64,000 nucleotides of DNA from NCBI GenBank assembly GCA_964016985.1, contig OZ024828.1, positions 74,459,264-74,523,263 of the forward strand. Direction: 5' to 3'. The position numbers were made by a program, and so were the translations under genes. Position 1 is the stretch's first letter; each line of letters opens with the position of its first letter. Below the pieces are notes generated by a model that had not been told where the DNA came from, did not search any database, and was given only the letters and a program-made list of their open reading frames with translations. Below, piece after piece: positions 11,087 to 22,158 of the stretch. The DNA is from Anodontia alba (Eukaryota; Mollusca; Bivalvia; Lucinida; Lucinidae).

Positions 11087-11305
11087 ACGCTGATTACCGT
11101 AATAACCCTAAGTATTGAGGCAGATAGGCCTGAGCAAACAATGTAGACCCAGAACGCGGCGTCTAATCAGGGCATACACTGTTTGCTACTCATCCAGCAA
11201 TATGGACACATCAACAGGTAAGAAAGTGGACTTTTAAATATTTTAGGACAAGCATGGTAAGGAATTGAGGTGTCCCAATACTTAAGGTAAATACGGTATC
11301 TTTGT
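11087..11305. mobile_element. MITE, TACCGTA..CTTAAGTATTG type
   Basis: The left end ATTACCGTAATAACCCTAAG mirrors the right end CTTAAGGTAAATACGGTAT. The interior carries GAGCAAACA.TGTAGACCCAGA and CACTGTTTGCTACTCATC. Interiors of the same type occur at 42775-43140, 53190-53290 and 63315-63530. There is no coding capacity. Confidence 0.6.
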
Positions 11306-11404
11306 TATAATTCTAGCATGATGGTCACCTACTACACGACTGACAGCTTTGTTTTCTGTTTTCTTGTTGTGATGCTAGCATCAAGGTCATCTTCAACAGC
11401 TGCC

Positions 11405-11719
11405 CAGGGGCGGATTGAGAGGGGGTTTGAACCCCCACCCCTTTGACTAAAAATTTCATTTTCATGGGAAATTTGATAAATTTGGAATGCCGTTTTTATC
11501 CTAAATATTCACACCCTTGCTCTTTACATACTTCTTTTCAACAAGCGAATTTTACTATCTGTGATTGTGTGTAAAATTGCTGAATGAGTGGCAAACAGTG
11601 CCGGTAGACCCTGATCAGACGCCGCGTTCTGCTAAAGTCTGTCTGTCCGAATACATAGAGTAAGTACGGTTAATTTATCAAATTGAACCCTCTCAAAAAT
11701 CATCCTGGATCCGCCCCTG
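11405..11719. mobile_element. hAT-like MITE with 5-bp target duplication
   Basis: Ends are CAGGGGCGGATTGAG and CTGGATCCGCCCCTG, which are inverted repeats starting with CAGGGGCGGAT. The direct repeat CTGCC flanks them at 11400-11404 and 11720-11724. CAGGGG-type ends are typical of hAT elements, which more often make 8-bp duplications; 5-bp variants are known. A fragment of the GCAAACAGTG..GTAGACCC repeat lies inside near 11588. Confidence 0.75.
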
Positions 11720-11839
11720 CTGCCTACTTCGCTCTGCTTTCTTTGTATTATTGTTTTATGTTTGGAGCTTATGGTTTTGTTTAGGAACTTCACAATAAGA
11801 ACTCTCAGTGTTACGCAAGTATACACAAGACTCTGCTCC

Positions 11840-12010
11840 TCCCCATCTTCCTCATTCTTAAGAAAGGTGTCATTATATATAAAATATAAAAGGTAAGCAA
11901 AGTTATCAACCATACTTGGGGTAACCACCATGCATGCAGTTTGCCGCATTATATCCATCTTGTAACCTATCTTTTTGTAGCGAGTAACAATCTTTTAACG
12001 TTATGTTTGA
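11840..12010 (-). pseudogene. Penelope-like reverse transcriptase C-terminal fragment
   Basis: The minus strand reads KIVTRYKKIGYKMDIMRQTA then CMVVTPSMVDNFAYLL. The same block in the larger + strand copy at 26058-26900 reads NRYKRIDYNLDIMRQTACLV, so this is a second, shorter copy of that element. No polymerase motif is included and the homology stops near the hAT-like MITE edge. A similar tail follows the thumb region in this molluscan element family. Confidence 0.7.
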
Positions 12011-12174
12011 GCATTAATTCAGAGTGACGGCGATATAACTTAAAAAATGTTTTATGTCATTTATGATAACGGTACCCTTGCTTAAGAAGATTAGCATTTA
12101 AATTTTGCTTAAAAGAATCTGCAAGTTGCAAACATATACGTGAAGAAACTCATATGGAATGCCACAATAACGAC

Positions 12175-12345
12175 GCACAACACTCCCGTGGCATGAAAAA
12201 AGGAGAGATGAGGTACAAGTAAGGACAGAACATACGAAACATATGAAATAAAAGACGCACAAACAAAGAAAAAATGCAACAGAGCAACCGCTTTGGAACG
12301 GTCAGTAGGAAAACTACTAGGGGAGGTGGTGGGGTCGGGAGAGCT
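12175..12345. repeat. Dispersed repeat, ACCGCTTTGGAACGGTCAGTA family
   Basis: GACGCACAAACAAAGAA, GCAACAG and CCGCTTTGGAACGGTCAGTA followed by AAACTACT match 10250-10350. The same motif in reverse borders the poly-T tract at 27232. Confidence 0.6.
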
Positions 12346-12370
12346 TAGGGACTGAACAATTATATAGCTG

Positions 12371-12690
12371 ACTCTCGTTATCTCGACCTCGCTTATCTCA
12401 AATAACCGTTTATCTCGAAGTGAAAATCTTGTCCCTGCTTAAACATGAAAATCTAACAACAGGTAAAAAAATATTGTGGAAAAGAGGAAAAATTGCTCCT
12501 AAGGAGCAATTTATCCTCTTTTCCACAATATTTTCAATATATCTCTAACTTGAAGTCCAATTACATATATATTTGTTAAATGTGGTTGTTCGAATTATTT
12601 TTTTCCTTTAATTCTGCAAATCTGATATGTCGAGGTACGGATATCTCGAAGTATTTCAGAGAGTCCCTTGGAATTCGAGATAACGAGAGT
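12371..12690. mobile_element. MITE with ACTCTCGTTATCTCGA ends and perfect central palindrome
   Basis: ACTCTCGTTATCTCGA at 12371 is mirrored by TCGAGATAACGAGAGT ending at 12690. At 12468-12533 lies a 66-bp palindrome centred on GCTCCTAAGGAGC with almost perfect 32-bp arms. CTCGTTATCTCGA ends resemble those of pogo/Tigger-type elements; that assignment is inference. There is no open reading frame. Confidence 0.7.
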
Positions 12691-13289
12691 ATGTAGATGG
12701 AACTGTATCAGAATTTTGGAGGCGGATTGGATATCCATAAAACCAGGTTTAACTTTTAATTTTAAGCTGCATTAGAATCAAAGGTGAGGATGCGATCGTA
12801 TAAAACGTATTGTATATACTAATAAACATCAAAAAGACTGCCTTTGGGAACAAAGAACACACTACAGATTAGAAAATAAGTCCTTCAATGGTTTTACTGC
12901 TGGCCGTTTCAATGTGGCATTTTTTATTCTTTTTACGTATGTTCGTTCTGTTTTCGATATACATGTAGTCCTGTTTTGTGTTGTCATTTGATGTATTTGA
13001 TGTAATTAAATAAACTCTAAAAGAACGGCGACCCATGAAGGCAATGAAAATACACACACCAACATAGCCAAAGTTTCGATGGTTACTAGGCCAAACTAGC
13101 TAGTGTCGGCCAGTTAGGCTCTTTTGACCCTCGTGTACGTATGCAAATATCCCTGAATGAGCTCAGTTATCATAAATGATCCTTATCCGGTGTTTTAGGA
13201 GGGCTGTGCTTCGTTACTGTGACCCGTCTTGAGTATCTCTATATTTATTTATTCGCTTTTTGCTCTTTGAAGCCTTTCCTGTTTATTCT
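12691..13289. other. No recognisable feature
   Basis: No repeat edge, exon or retroelement motif identified. Confidence 0.4.
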
Positions 13290-13760
13290 TATACCACTCA
13301 CGCCCATCAGTGTTTATGTATTATAATCCGGCTCGAACTTAGTTGACTGATTCTGCTAAGCTTACTGATGGTGCAATAACTTCTGAATTTGGGTGGACTA
13401 TTCCATTCACCGATGATGTATTGCGACAATAAACTGTGTACTTGGATAGCCAGACAAAAGAATCTTTTGAACTGTTCCAGAAAGTATCCTCTTCCCAGTT
13501 CTAGATTAACTTTGTTTAACAAATAAGTGATCATTTTGACACATATCTATTTTGGTTACTATTTTGATGGCTTCTACCATATCAGATCTAATACGTCGGT
13601 ATTTTTGTGAAGTTAGTAAACCAACAGCTTTTAATCTCACCATATGGTTTTGAAGTCAGCCTCTGGACATGTTCTTTCTGTACAAGACTGACCAAATATG
13701 TGATCCATATTCTAAATGACAAATGATTTGTATGAATATAGCCTTATCACTATAGTGCAG
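13290..13760 (-). pseudogene. CR1/jockey-type LINE C-terminal remnant
   Basis: The minus strand, near 13570-13750, reads HLEYGSHIWSVLYRK, then KAVGLLTSQKYRRIRSDMVE and AIKIV. This matches the order LEYG..VW, the L..L.YRR.R.DMIE.YKI block of animal LINEs, as seen clearly at 25450-26048. Stops and frameshifts follow through 13300. It is 5' truncated and dead. Confidence 0.6.
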
Positions 13761-14190
13761 ATTATATTTCATTTCCTTTGGGATCATTGGTCCCATTATG
13801 GTATATTTGAAAATGGAGTTCAGCTCATGTATACGCTAGAGGGCGTTAGCAGTGTTACAAACTTCGTCACTGCTTAGGAAGAGTCTCAATAAAATCGAGA
13901 CTCCTATTTTCTAATCCGTAGTGTGTTCTTTGTTTCCAAAGGCAATCTTTTTGACGTTTATTATCTAAATAACTAAAGCTTTGTAAAAATAATAATAATA
14001 AATTCAAGATCCCTGTTAGCTTTTTGAGTACTGTGTTAGGCATGAGAAAAATAGTACATGTGGAGATGCCCAGTATCCAAGAAAGGCAGTAATCACTGAA
14101 CATTTCAACATATCTCTATCGTGACACCGGATAAGCATTTTGGAGATATTGGATCCTCCGGAAGCAGGACACAAACCAAGGCAGAAAATA
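13761..14190. other. No recognisable feature
   Basis: Nothing recognised apart from a short AAT run near 13988-14000. Confidence 0.4.
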
Positions 14191-14194
14191 GCAG

Positions 14195-14220
14195 ACCTCT
14201 CTCTCTCTCTCTCTCTCTCT
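14195..14220. repeat. CT microsatellite
   Basis: Uninterrupted CT run immediately before the MITE at 14235. Confidence 0.95.
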
Positions 14221-14234
14221 GACATTTAATTAGC

Positions 14235-14520
14235 CATCACGAAAACATGCCTATATAATTTTGACCCCCCCCCCTTAAACCCCACTTTTATATAGTAAAA
14301 CTGGGGTTTACAAGGGTATACAATATTTTTCTTATTTCCGCTCAAAAACATAGATAGTGGTACTCGTTAGAACCGCCTCGCTGAGGCGGTTCTAACGAGT
14401 ACCCACAATCTATGTTTTGAGCAGAAATATGAAAAATATCAGTTTTTTTTTTTATCTGAAAACTTTCAGTTTTTGGAGGTGAAATTTTCTATATATTTGA
14501 ATAGGCGTGTTTTCGTAATG
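14235..14520 (+). mobile_element. MITE with palindromic core, copy 3
   Basis: Ends are CATCACGAAAACATGCCTAT and ATAGGCGTGTTTTCGTAATG. The core around GAACCGCCTCGCTGAGGCGG is a near-perfect hairpin. Order and orientation match copy 1 at 7281-7555. Confidence 0.8.
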
Positions 14521-14529
14521 CTAGGGTAA

Positions 14530-14800
14530 AGATGTGGTGCCAGTATTTTACTACTTACCGTTGTAAGACGCTGTTCCTAGTGTTGTTCATTCCTTTTGGG
14601 GCCTTGTGGCGGTGTGTTCTACCAGTGTTTTTCTTTCGTGCTTTCTCCTGTTTGCTGTCTAATTGTTGTATTTGTCCGGTCTTGTCTGGCATTATGGCCA
14701 CCTCGCTGGGGAAGAGGGAGCTGGCTACTTTGCTTTTCATTGCTTTCTAACCAGTTTGTGATTGTGTTAATTCCTGGCTGTGCTTCGTGATTGTGGCATT
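14530..14800. repeat. Diverged dispersed repeat related to GCTAATCTTAGTGC family
   Basis: TGGCATTATGGCCACCTCGC, GGGGAAGAGGGAGCTGGC and TTTGTGATTGTGTTAATTCC parallel the parts seen at 27350-27510 but with many changes. Confidence 0.4.
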
Positions 14801-14809
14801 TCCTGGGTA

Positions 14810-15013
14810 CAGTAAAACCTGTGTAAGAGAGCCACCTTCGAGACTGACTTTAAATAGTGGTTGATGTGGAAAAAGTTGTGTGTCTTATAAAGGTACATGT
14901 CATGTAATTTTGCTAGCAAAATTACATGTCATGTACCTTTATAAGACAACCACCTTTCCACATCAACCACTAAGGTCAATTTCAAAGGTGGCTGTCTTAC
15001 ACAGGTTTTACTG
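14810..15013. mobile_element. Foldback Tc1/mariner-type MITE with TA target duplication
   Basis: CAGTAAAACCTGTGTAAG at 14810 is mirrored by CTTACACAGGTTTTACTG ending at 15013, each flanked by TA (14808-14809, 15014-15015). The arms are self-complementary over most of the 204 bp; the centre is a perfect palindrome around TTTTGCTAGCAAAA. A TA duplication and CAGT-type ends are typical of Tc1/mariner/pogo transposition. No transposase is encoded. Confidence 0.88.
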
Positions 15014-15600
15014 TATCTTCAATTTTATTTTCGCAGTCTATTTAATATTTCCATTTCGGCTACGTTCTGTGAATTCTGCTCTTCCAGGACATCAGTCGTC
15101 TTTACTAATTCCGGAGACCGCCATCAAAGGTACTTAACACCTCTGATACACAAATGTAGAGGTAGGGTGGCTGGTCATTTGTCGCCCAGCTGCGACTGAC
15201 CTTCTTTGATTTGAACCATTTCGGTTTTATTAATATTTCTTTTTTCGATTTCATAACAACTAAAAAACACATGTATTCCACCTAAGGCCTTACTGGTTAG
15301 TAAGTAGTATACCAGCATCCTAGCCCCCTTGTGCACTTTAAGTTCTAAAGCCCGGGGATATATTGCTTTCGAATACCTCCTATATCAAGACAGTTTAATA
15401 GTTGCTGGTCAGAACTTCAAGTGCCTGTGCCCAACTTTTTTTTTATAATTTTAATTCTCGAGACCTCAACAACTTCTACGTGGTTTCATTTGTTTGGTCT
15501 CTTGTATATCTGTTCCTAGTAACTGACCTGTCCAGAATGCCCATCTTGTCTTCCGAACCAGACAACCAAACTAAACCTGATCCAGTCATATCTGATTTAT
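15014..15600. other. No recognisable feature
   Basis: No repeat edge or coding exon identified. Confidence 0.4.
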
Positions 15601-15604
15601 TAGA

Positions 15605-15660
<56 letters not shown>
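15605..15660. repeat. CT microsatellite
   Basis: More than 25 uninterrupted CT units. Confidence 0.97.
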
Positions 15661-15661
<1 letters not shown>

Positions 15662-16545
15662 AGTACATTAACCAAAACGTTATTTGTGAGCCTAAAGTAG
15701 ATATTAAAATTGGTTCATACTAATCTGCGGTATTTCCGTTAGCCATGTTACAGAATTTATAGAGGTCTTTGTGTTTGACAAAGCATAACATCAAAAGTTC
15801 ATGACCGATTTTAATAATTTTAACACCAGATTAAAGGCAATTGTCCACTCTACAAAATAAATATAATTGATAAAAAAGATAAAGATAACTGATAAAAAAA
15901 CAACAACATTATTTGTTGCTGATGTTGCAAGATGTTGCAAGATGATGTCAACACTCCAATCTAAAATGAATACTGTTGCTTGTGTTTATAGGGGGATATT
16001 AAAGTACCGGTATCGAGATTTACTTGTCTCGGTATTCATAGAGGTCTGTGTGTTTGAAGGCAGTTGCTTAATCTAAAACATATAGGAATTCGAAAAAAAA
16101 TGTCGACTTAATAGCTTGAAACTATAGGAGGAGTTGCGCCAACGAAATGTGGCGTACGGATGGACTCATGGACGGAATCCATTTCTATAGCCCCCTCGTC
16201 TACGAAAATGGGGTTTAGATCGATGAAAAAAAAAGCATTAAATTACATCTATAGGAAAGTTAAGCGTAAAAAAATAAGACATTTCAGAAAGTCGTGTTCA
16301 CGTTAAGTATTTGCACATGACAGTCATTACTGCAGCTAATGAAGTGAATTACTCTTCGTTAATAAATGATCGGATCGGATCGGATCGGAAAGTGATAAGT
16401 GATGTGTGAAACGATCTGCGTTTTTGTTCATTATAAATGGTAAATCTATAGATCTGATATTACCAATTTTTCCTTTCATTTTTTTTTTTTATATTCTTTT
16501 CGTCATTTCGCAGTTTATTTTCAAAAGAAAAACAGTAATCAAGTA
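15661..16545. other. AT-rich DNA with a GATCG minisatellite
   Basis: GATCG is repeated four times at about 16369-16388. Nothing else was recognised. Confidence 0.5.
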
Positions 16546-16583
16546 TTATTATTATTATTATTATCATTATTATTATTGGACGG

Positions 16584-16621
<38 letters not shown>
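16546..16621. repeat. ATT microsatellite and poly-A tract
   Basis: ATT repeats at 16546-16577, then an A run of about 36 at 16586-16621. The A run abuts the tandem array that starts next. Confidence 0.95.
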
Positions 16622-16624
<3 letters not shown>

Positions 16625-17623
16625 CCTCCGAGGTTAACCTTTTTTTTTCCAAAGTTTAATGTTACCTTTATTTTTCAATGGATTGCTTTCATATTTGGTA
16701 GGGATGAAGAGAAAGACCAGTAGGCTTGTTGCGTGTAAGAGAGACAACTTTCACTTTCTTCATTATGTACTTATCTCCCCTGATGTCCGAGGTTTACTTT
16801 TTGGTTAACCTTTTTTCAAAGTTATATGTTACCTTTATTCTTCAGTGGATTGCTTTCATGTTTGGTAGATATGAAGAGGAGGACCAGTAGGCGTGTCGCT
16901 TGTAAGAGACACAACTTTCTTTCTTCGTTAAGTACTTATCTCCCCTAATGTCCGAGATTTACCTTTTGGTTAACCTTTTTTCAAAGTTAAATATTACCTT
17001 TATTCTTCAGTGGATTCTTGTGTCATTTTGTTCTTGTGTTTTTCAGTCCGTTTAGCATTGCGATTACCTCGCTTGGGGAAGAGAGAGCTAATCTTAGTGC
17101 TTTTCGTACGTTTGTTCGATTTGTGCTTGTTTGGATTTGTCGGTTTCCTCTTCCTCTTGGTGTCTGGGAAGGGTTGCGGTTTGTGATTGTGACACTGCCT
17201 GGACTTTTCTCTTTCCGTTTTTTGCTTTCATATTTGGTAGGGATGAAGAGGAGGACGAGTAGGCGTGTCGCTTGCAAAACAGACAACTATCACTTTTTTG
17301 TTATGTACTTATCTCCCCTGATGTCCGAGGTTTACCTTTTGGTTAACTTTTTTTCAAAGTTAGTTAAAAAAAATCCGTCCTTTAAAATAGCGATGTTCGG
17401 GCGGGCAGGCGGGCGTCGGTTGGGCGGGCGGGCATCGTCCGAGCTGAACTATTTGGTTAACCTTTTTCAAAGTTAAATGTTACCTTTATTCTTCAATGGG
17501 TTGCTTTCATTTTTGGTAGGGATAAAGAGGAGGACCAAGAGGCGTGTTGCGTGCAAGAAAGACAACTCTCACTTCCTTTTTTATGTACTTATCTCTCCTG
17601 ATTTTACCTTTTGGTTAAGCTTT
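16622..17623 (+). repeat. Satellite-like array, left part
   Basis: Units of about 165-175 bp carry GGTTAACCTTTTTTCAAAG, TTACCTTTATTCTTCAGTGG, TTTGGTAGGGATGAAGAGGA and GTACTTATCTCCCCTGATGT. A GGGCGGGCAGGCGGGCG block near 17398-17430 is the counterpart of the CCGT-type block in the other tandem elements. The dispersed repeat at 17012-17216 is inserted in this part. Confidence 0.85.
17012..17216. repeat. Dispersed repeat, GCTAATCTTAGTGC family, inside the satellite
   Basis: The satellite unit breaks after TTCAGTGGATT, and the array resumes at TTGCTTTCATATTTGGTAGG near 17222. The inserted piece contains CGCTTGGGGAAGAGAGAGC, CTTAGTGCTTTTCGTACG and CCTGGACTTTTCTC. Confidence 0.7.
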
Positions 17624-18562
17624 TTATACCCCGCCACACAATAGTGGCGGGGTATTATGGTCTCACGTTGGTCGTCCGTGAGTCTGTCCGTCCGTCCGTC
17701 CGTCGTACGTCAGTCCGTTATTCGTTTCCGGATGATAACTTGAGTAAACATCAATGGAATTTCACCAAACTTGGTATGTGTATTGATATTGTGGAGATCT
17801 GGTTTGGGATTGCTAATGGGCAAATTTCGTCAATTTTTGACGGAGTTATCTGCCCGAGACACGCCATAGCATATTTTCGTTTCCGGACTATAACTTGAGT
17901 AAATAAGGGATTTTCACCAAACTTGCTATGTGCATTGACATTAAAGAGATCTGGTTTGGGATTGCTAATGGGCAAATTTCGTCAAATTTTTACGGAGTTA
18001 TCTGCCCGAGACACGCCCATATTTTCGTTTCCGGATGATAACTTGAGTAAATAACAAGGGATTTTCATCAAACTTGCTATATGCATTGACATTAAGAAGA
18101 TCTGGTTTGGGATTGCTAATGGGCAAATTTCGTCAAATTTTTACGGAGTAATCTGCCCGAGACACGCCCATATTTTTGTTTTCGGATGATAACTTTAGTA
18201 AATAACAAGGGATTTTAACCAAACTTGCTATATGTATTGACAGTCAGGAGATCAGGATTGGAATTGCTAATGGGCAAATTTTGTCAAATTTTTACGGAGT
18301 TATCTGCCCGAGACACGTCCATATTTTCATTTCTGGATGATAACTTGAGTAAATAACAAGGCCTTTTAACCAAACTTGCTATATGCATTGATATTTTCAA
18401 CATCTGCTTTAGGATTGTTATCTGTCCATTGCTATTATCAAGGTCTGGTTTAGGATTGTTATCTGTCCCGCCGTCATTTTCTTTACAGACATTTTCGCAA
18501 CGATAAATTTAATACATAAACAAATAATTGCTATGGCGGGGTATTATGCTTGCGGTGCTTTT
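17624..18562 (+). mobile_element. CCCCGCCAC-type tandem-repeat element, complete
   Basis: Begins TTATACCCCGCCAC; its first 30 bases fold because CCCCGCCAC pairs with GTGGCGGGG. A CCGTCCGTCCGTCC microsatellite follows at 17689-17706. Then come about five units of roughly 140 bp with GGATGATAACTTGAGTAAAT, TTTTCACCAAACTTG and GGGATTGCTAATGGGCAAAT. It ends near ATGGCGGGGTATTATGC at 18534-18550, whose GGCGGGGTAT is the reverse complement of the 5' block. The satellite unit resumes afterwards with AAAGTTATGTTACC. It is non-coding. Architecture matches the Helitron-like elements at 35-59 kb, although I cannot see a CTAG end. Confidence 0.75.
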
Positions 18563-19990
18563 ATTTAAAGTTATGTTACCTTACCTTTATTCTTCAGTGG
18601 ATTACTTTCATATTTGGTAGATATGAAGAGGAGGACCAGTAGGTGTGTCGCTTGCAAGAGAGACAACTCTCATTTTCTTCGTTAAGCATTTATCTCCCCT
18701 GATGTACGAGGTTAACCTTTTGGTTAACCCTTTTTTCGTAGTTATATATTACCGTTATTCAGAGGATTGCTTTCATATTTAGTAGGGATGAAGAGAATGA
18801 CCAGTAGGCGTGTCGCTTGCAAGAGAGATAACTCTCACTTTCTTTGTTATGTACTCTATCCACCCTGATGTCCGAGGTTTACCATTTGGTTAACTTTTTT
18901 TTCAAAGTTATATGTTACGTTACTTCTTCAGTGAATTGCTTTCATATTTGGTAGGGATGAAGAGGAGGACCAGTAGGAGTGTCACAAGCAAGAGACAACT
19001 CTCACTTTCTTCGTTATGTAATCTCCCCTGAAGCCGAAATCTTGTTCAGGCCATAACTCCCACACTGTTTGAGACAATTTGATATAATTTGGTAGGGATA
19101 TATATCAGGTCAAGTAGGAGTGTCGTTTGCAAGAAGGACATCTCTTGCTATGTAATATTTTCTAGTTATCTCCCCTGAAGGAATTTCTAAGCCAAATTCT
19201 TATGCACTCCATAATGGTTTGATATATTTTGATAATATTTGGTAGAGACATAGATAAGGACCAGAAGAGGTAGCGTGTGCAAGAGAGACAACTATCACTT
19301 TCTTCCTTATGTACTTATCTCCTGAAACCGAAATCTTGTGCAGGCCATAACTCCCATACTGTTTGTGATAATTTAATAATATTTGGTAGGGACATATATC
19401 ACGTCAAGTAGGAGTGTCTCATAAAAGAAAGACAACTCTTACTTTGTTATTTTTCCTAGTTATTTCCCCTGAACAATTTCTAAGCCAAATTCTTATGCAC
19501 TCCGTAACTTCTTAATGGTTTGAAATATTTTGGTAATATTTGGTAGAGGCATAGATAAGGAATAGAAGAGGTGTCGTGTGCAAGAGAGACACATCTGACT
19601 TTCTTTATAATGTACTTATCTCCCATGAAACCGAAATCTATGCAGGCAATAACTCCCATACTGTCTGAGATAATTTGATAATATTTGGAAGGGACATATA
19701 TCAGGTCAAGTAGGAGTGTCGCATACAAGAAGGACAACTCTTGCTTTGTTATTTTTTCTAGTTATCTCCCCTGAACAAATTTCTAAGCTAACTTCTTATG
19801 CACTTCACAACTTCTTTGAATAAATACTGTAATTGCAAAAGGAGATAATTCAAATTTGAAATATTTTGATAATACACGTGTGTTTGGAAGAGGCATAAAT
19901 AATGACCAGTAGGCTTGTCGCGTGCAAAAGAAAAACAACTCTGACTTTCTTTGTTACGTACTTATCTCCCCTGCCCTGAAGCTGAAAGCT
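18563..19990 (+). repeat. Satellite-like array, right part
   Basis: Further units of the 16622-17623 array. They become more diverged to the right, with alternating units containing CCGAAATCTTGTGCAGGCCA and CAAATTCTTATGCACTCC, giving a higher-order period of about two units from 19000 on. A displaced piece recurs at 20218-20340. Confidence 0.8.
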
Positions 19991-20144
19991 TGTGCAACCA
20001 ACATTGATTTTTTTCACTTATGCAGGTTGTAGCTTTTTGGAGGTGAAAAATGATTGTTTTTTGTTGTTGTTTTTTTCACTTATGCAGGTTGTAGCTTCAG
20101 TGGCTGAGCCTCTTCTATATACCAGTGACCACATCAGTAACCAG

Positions 20145-20180
<36 letters not shown>

Positions 20181-20366
20181 ATAAAAATTGTTTTGTTTTT
20201 GGACAAGCTTTTCATGGAAAAATACTGTCCTTTAAAATAGTGATGTATGGACGGTCGGCCGTCATCCGAGGTTTACCTTTTGATTAACTTTTTTTTTTTT
20301 TCAAAGTGATATGTTACCTTTATTCTTCAGTGGAAAAACCCGTCCATAGGATTTTTCTTGTTGTTA

Positions 20367-20398
<32 letters not shown>

Positions 20399-20486
20399 GA
20401 ATGAAACCTAGCTGGCGCAAACGCGACACGACTGAAAGTTACATTAACGGCTAACATCTTTTGCAGCATCTCAGAAATTTCACTCA
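19991..20486. repeat. Homopolymer-rich repeat debris
   Basis: TTTTTTCACTTATGCAGGTTGTAGCTT occurs twice in part (20010-20035, 20070-20095). A poly-T tract lies at about 20147-20179, a piece of the satellite unit at 20218-20340, and an ATT microsatellite at 20366-20398. Confidence 0.6.
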
Positions 20487-20575
20487 GACACATAAATTGT
20501 GTGTATCCCTTAGAACCACCGCGTCTAGGTAGTTCTTACGAGTACCCACAATCTATGTTTAGGCAGATATAATAA
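20487..20575. repeat. Decayed palindromic core of the 7281/14235 family
   Basis: Contains GTATCCCTTAGAACC..TAGTTCTTACGAGTACC and CACAATCTATGTTTAGGCAG. The outer CGAAAACA.GCCTAT ends are missing, so this core stands alone, like 61675-61758. Confidence 0.55.
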
Positions 20576-21039
20576 TGAAAGTATTGCAAACAATCTCCCG
20601 ACAATTGTACTAGACATTTCATAGCCATGAAGATGCATTATATCGCATTTTGGAACATATACATAAAGACATTTGTTCTGCCTGGTTTTGAAATTCAGCG
20701 ACATTTATAAAGGCTGGGCTAGCCTATGAGAAAAGGATCATTATCACATAGGGGACCAGCAAAGGCTCAGGCGAGCAGCGCATAAGCATGGTCCCGCCAG
20801 AGCCTTTGCTATTCGCAGACGTCACTGTAGTAGGGGCCTTGAGACGTTCCAGTTGGTTGTGAGGCTGGTTAATCGTGATACCGGGACTTTGAATAAATAC
20901 TGCAATTGCAAAAGGGGATAATTCAAATTATTTCATTAATCCTTTAGAGGTAGGGGATGCAGTTTCACCTTTTCCCATTTCGCCTACTTCTATGTCACAT
21001 ATTCCCGTTCTGCCTTCTCCGGAACATTGCTTGCAGGAA

Positions 21040-21465
21040 TCTCGGAGGAAGTCAGTTGTTTAGTATTGTCAAAAGGAGGTTAACAAAACAGTTCAAATCG
21101 TTTTGGAGACACGAAAATCGGAAGCAAATTCAGGATGGAAAGCTTGATATATATTTCGATTTAAAAACAGATTTTTGTACAGAATTGTATTTAAATGATA
21201 CAACATTTTCATTTGCGGAAAGCTATATACAAATTGAGAATTACTACTGTCTAACACATTATCTCTTAATTGAAACTCTACACATAATTTCTTAATTGAA
21301 ACTGGAATGTTTTTAAAAAGATCTTTGGTTAGGGAGGAAAGAATTTGAAGATTCTGTGATTTTAATACAACTGAGAATGGGTCTCATTTTTTGACAAAGT
21401 ATTCTTTTTATAAAACTGAAAAAACTGCATTATTTAATAAGGCAATTAAAAATTCTACATAGATC
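21040..21465 (+). pseudogene. LINE-type retroelement C-terminal remnant
   Basis: The + strand reads RLTKQFKSFWRHENR, then KLDIYFDLKTDFCTELYL. After a frame break it reads RFCDFNTTENGSHFLTKYSF and YKTEKTALFNKAIKNST near 21345-21460. This order (K..FK..W..N, KL.TY..FK..F..E.YL, then a C..C..H..C-like knuckle beginning RFC) is typical of the C-terminal tails of reverse transcriptase proteins common in molluscan genomes. It has at least one stop (before RFC) and lacks polymerase motifs. Element clade not determined. Confidence 0.6.
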
Positions 21466-21637
21466 TTGTATTTGCCATTAAATTTTTAGACCGTCGACGT
21501 AGATCATGCACATACTGCATCCATAATTGCGATTAATTCAGTCATCATATTGAATTGTTGCAGTATTTGTGTGCTCTGTCGTCTAACAGGTATGCTTGTT
21601 TGTCTTTCATGTTTGTTGTCTATGTTCATGTGTTTTT
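21466..21637. other. No recognisable feature
   Basis: Short interval between a retroelement remnant and the next tandem-repeat element. Confidence 0.4.
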
Positions 21638-22010
21638 TATATCCCGCCACACGATAGTGGATTCACGTTTGTGTCCCCCGGTGTGTGTCCGTCCGTCTGT
21701 CCGTCCGCATTCGTACAGATGCCAATTTGTTGGATATTACAGTGTAAATTTTTCGACTCAAAATACCCAACAAGACCCCAAATCACCAAACAAGTGCCTC
21801 AAATTTATTGGGTACTTTTTTGGACACTAACGGTATAAATGGCAGGTACCCAATCCATGGCTATCCAATATATGCCCATTCGTGGGCTCGGGCGTCTGTC
21901 CGTCTGTCGTACGTCCGTCCGTATTTTCGTTTCCGGACAATAACTTTAATAAATGCCAATGGATTTTCACCAAACTTGATATGTGCTTTGATATTGTGGA
22001 GATCTGGTTT

Positions 22011-22158
22011 TGGGAAGAGAGAGCTAATCTTAGTGCTTTTCGTACGTTTGTTCGGTTTGTGCTTGTTTAGATTTGTCGGTTTCCTCTTCCTCTTGGGGTC
22101 TGGGAAGGGCTGCGGTTTGTGATTGTGGCACTCCCTGGACTTTTCTCTTACCTTTTTT
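22011..22158. repeat. Dispersed repeat, GCTAATCTTAGTGC family, inside CCCCGCCAC element
   Basis: Runs from GGGAAGAGAGAGC to CTCTTACCTTTTTT. The surrounding unit GATCTGGTTTGGGATTGC is split exactly here. Confidence 0.7.

Noticed and set aside
17018..17476. 152-codon open stretch
   Set aside because: It spans the junction between a dispersed repeat and satellite units; no family resemblance.
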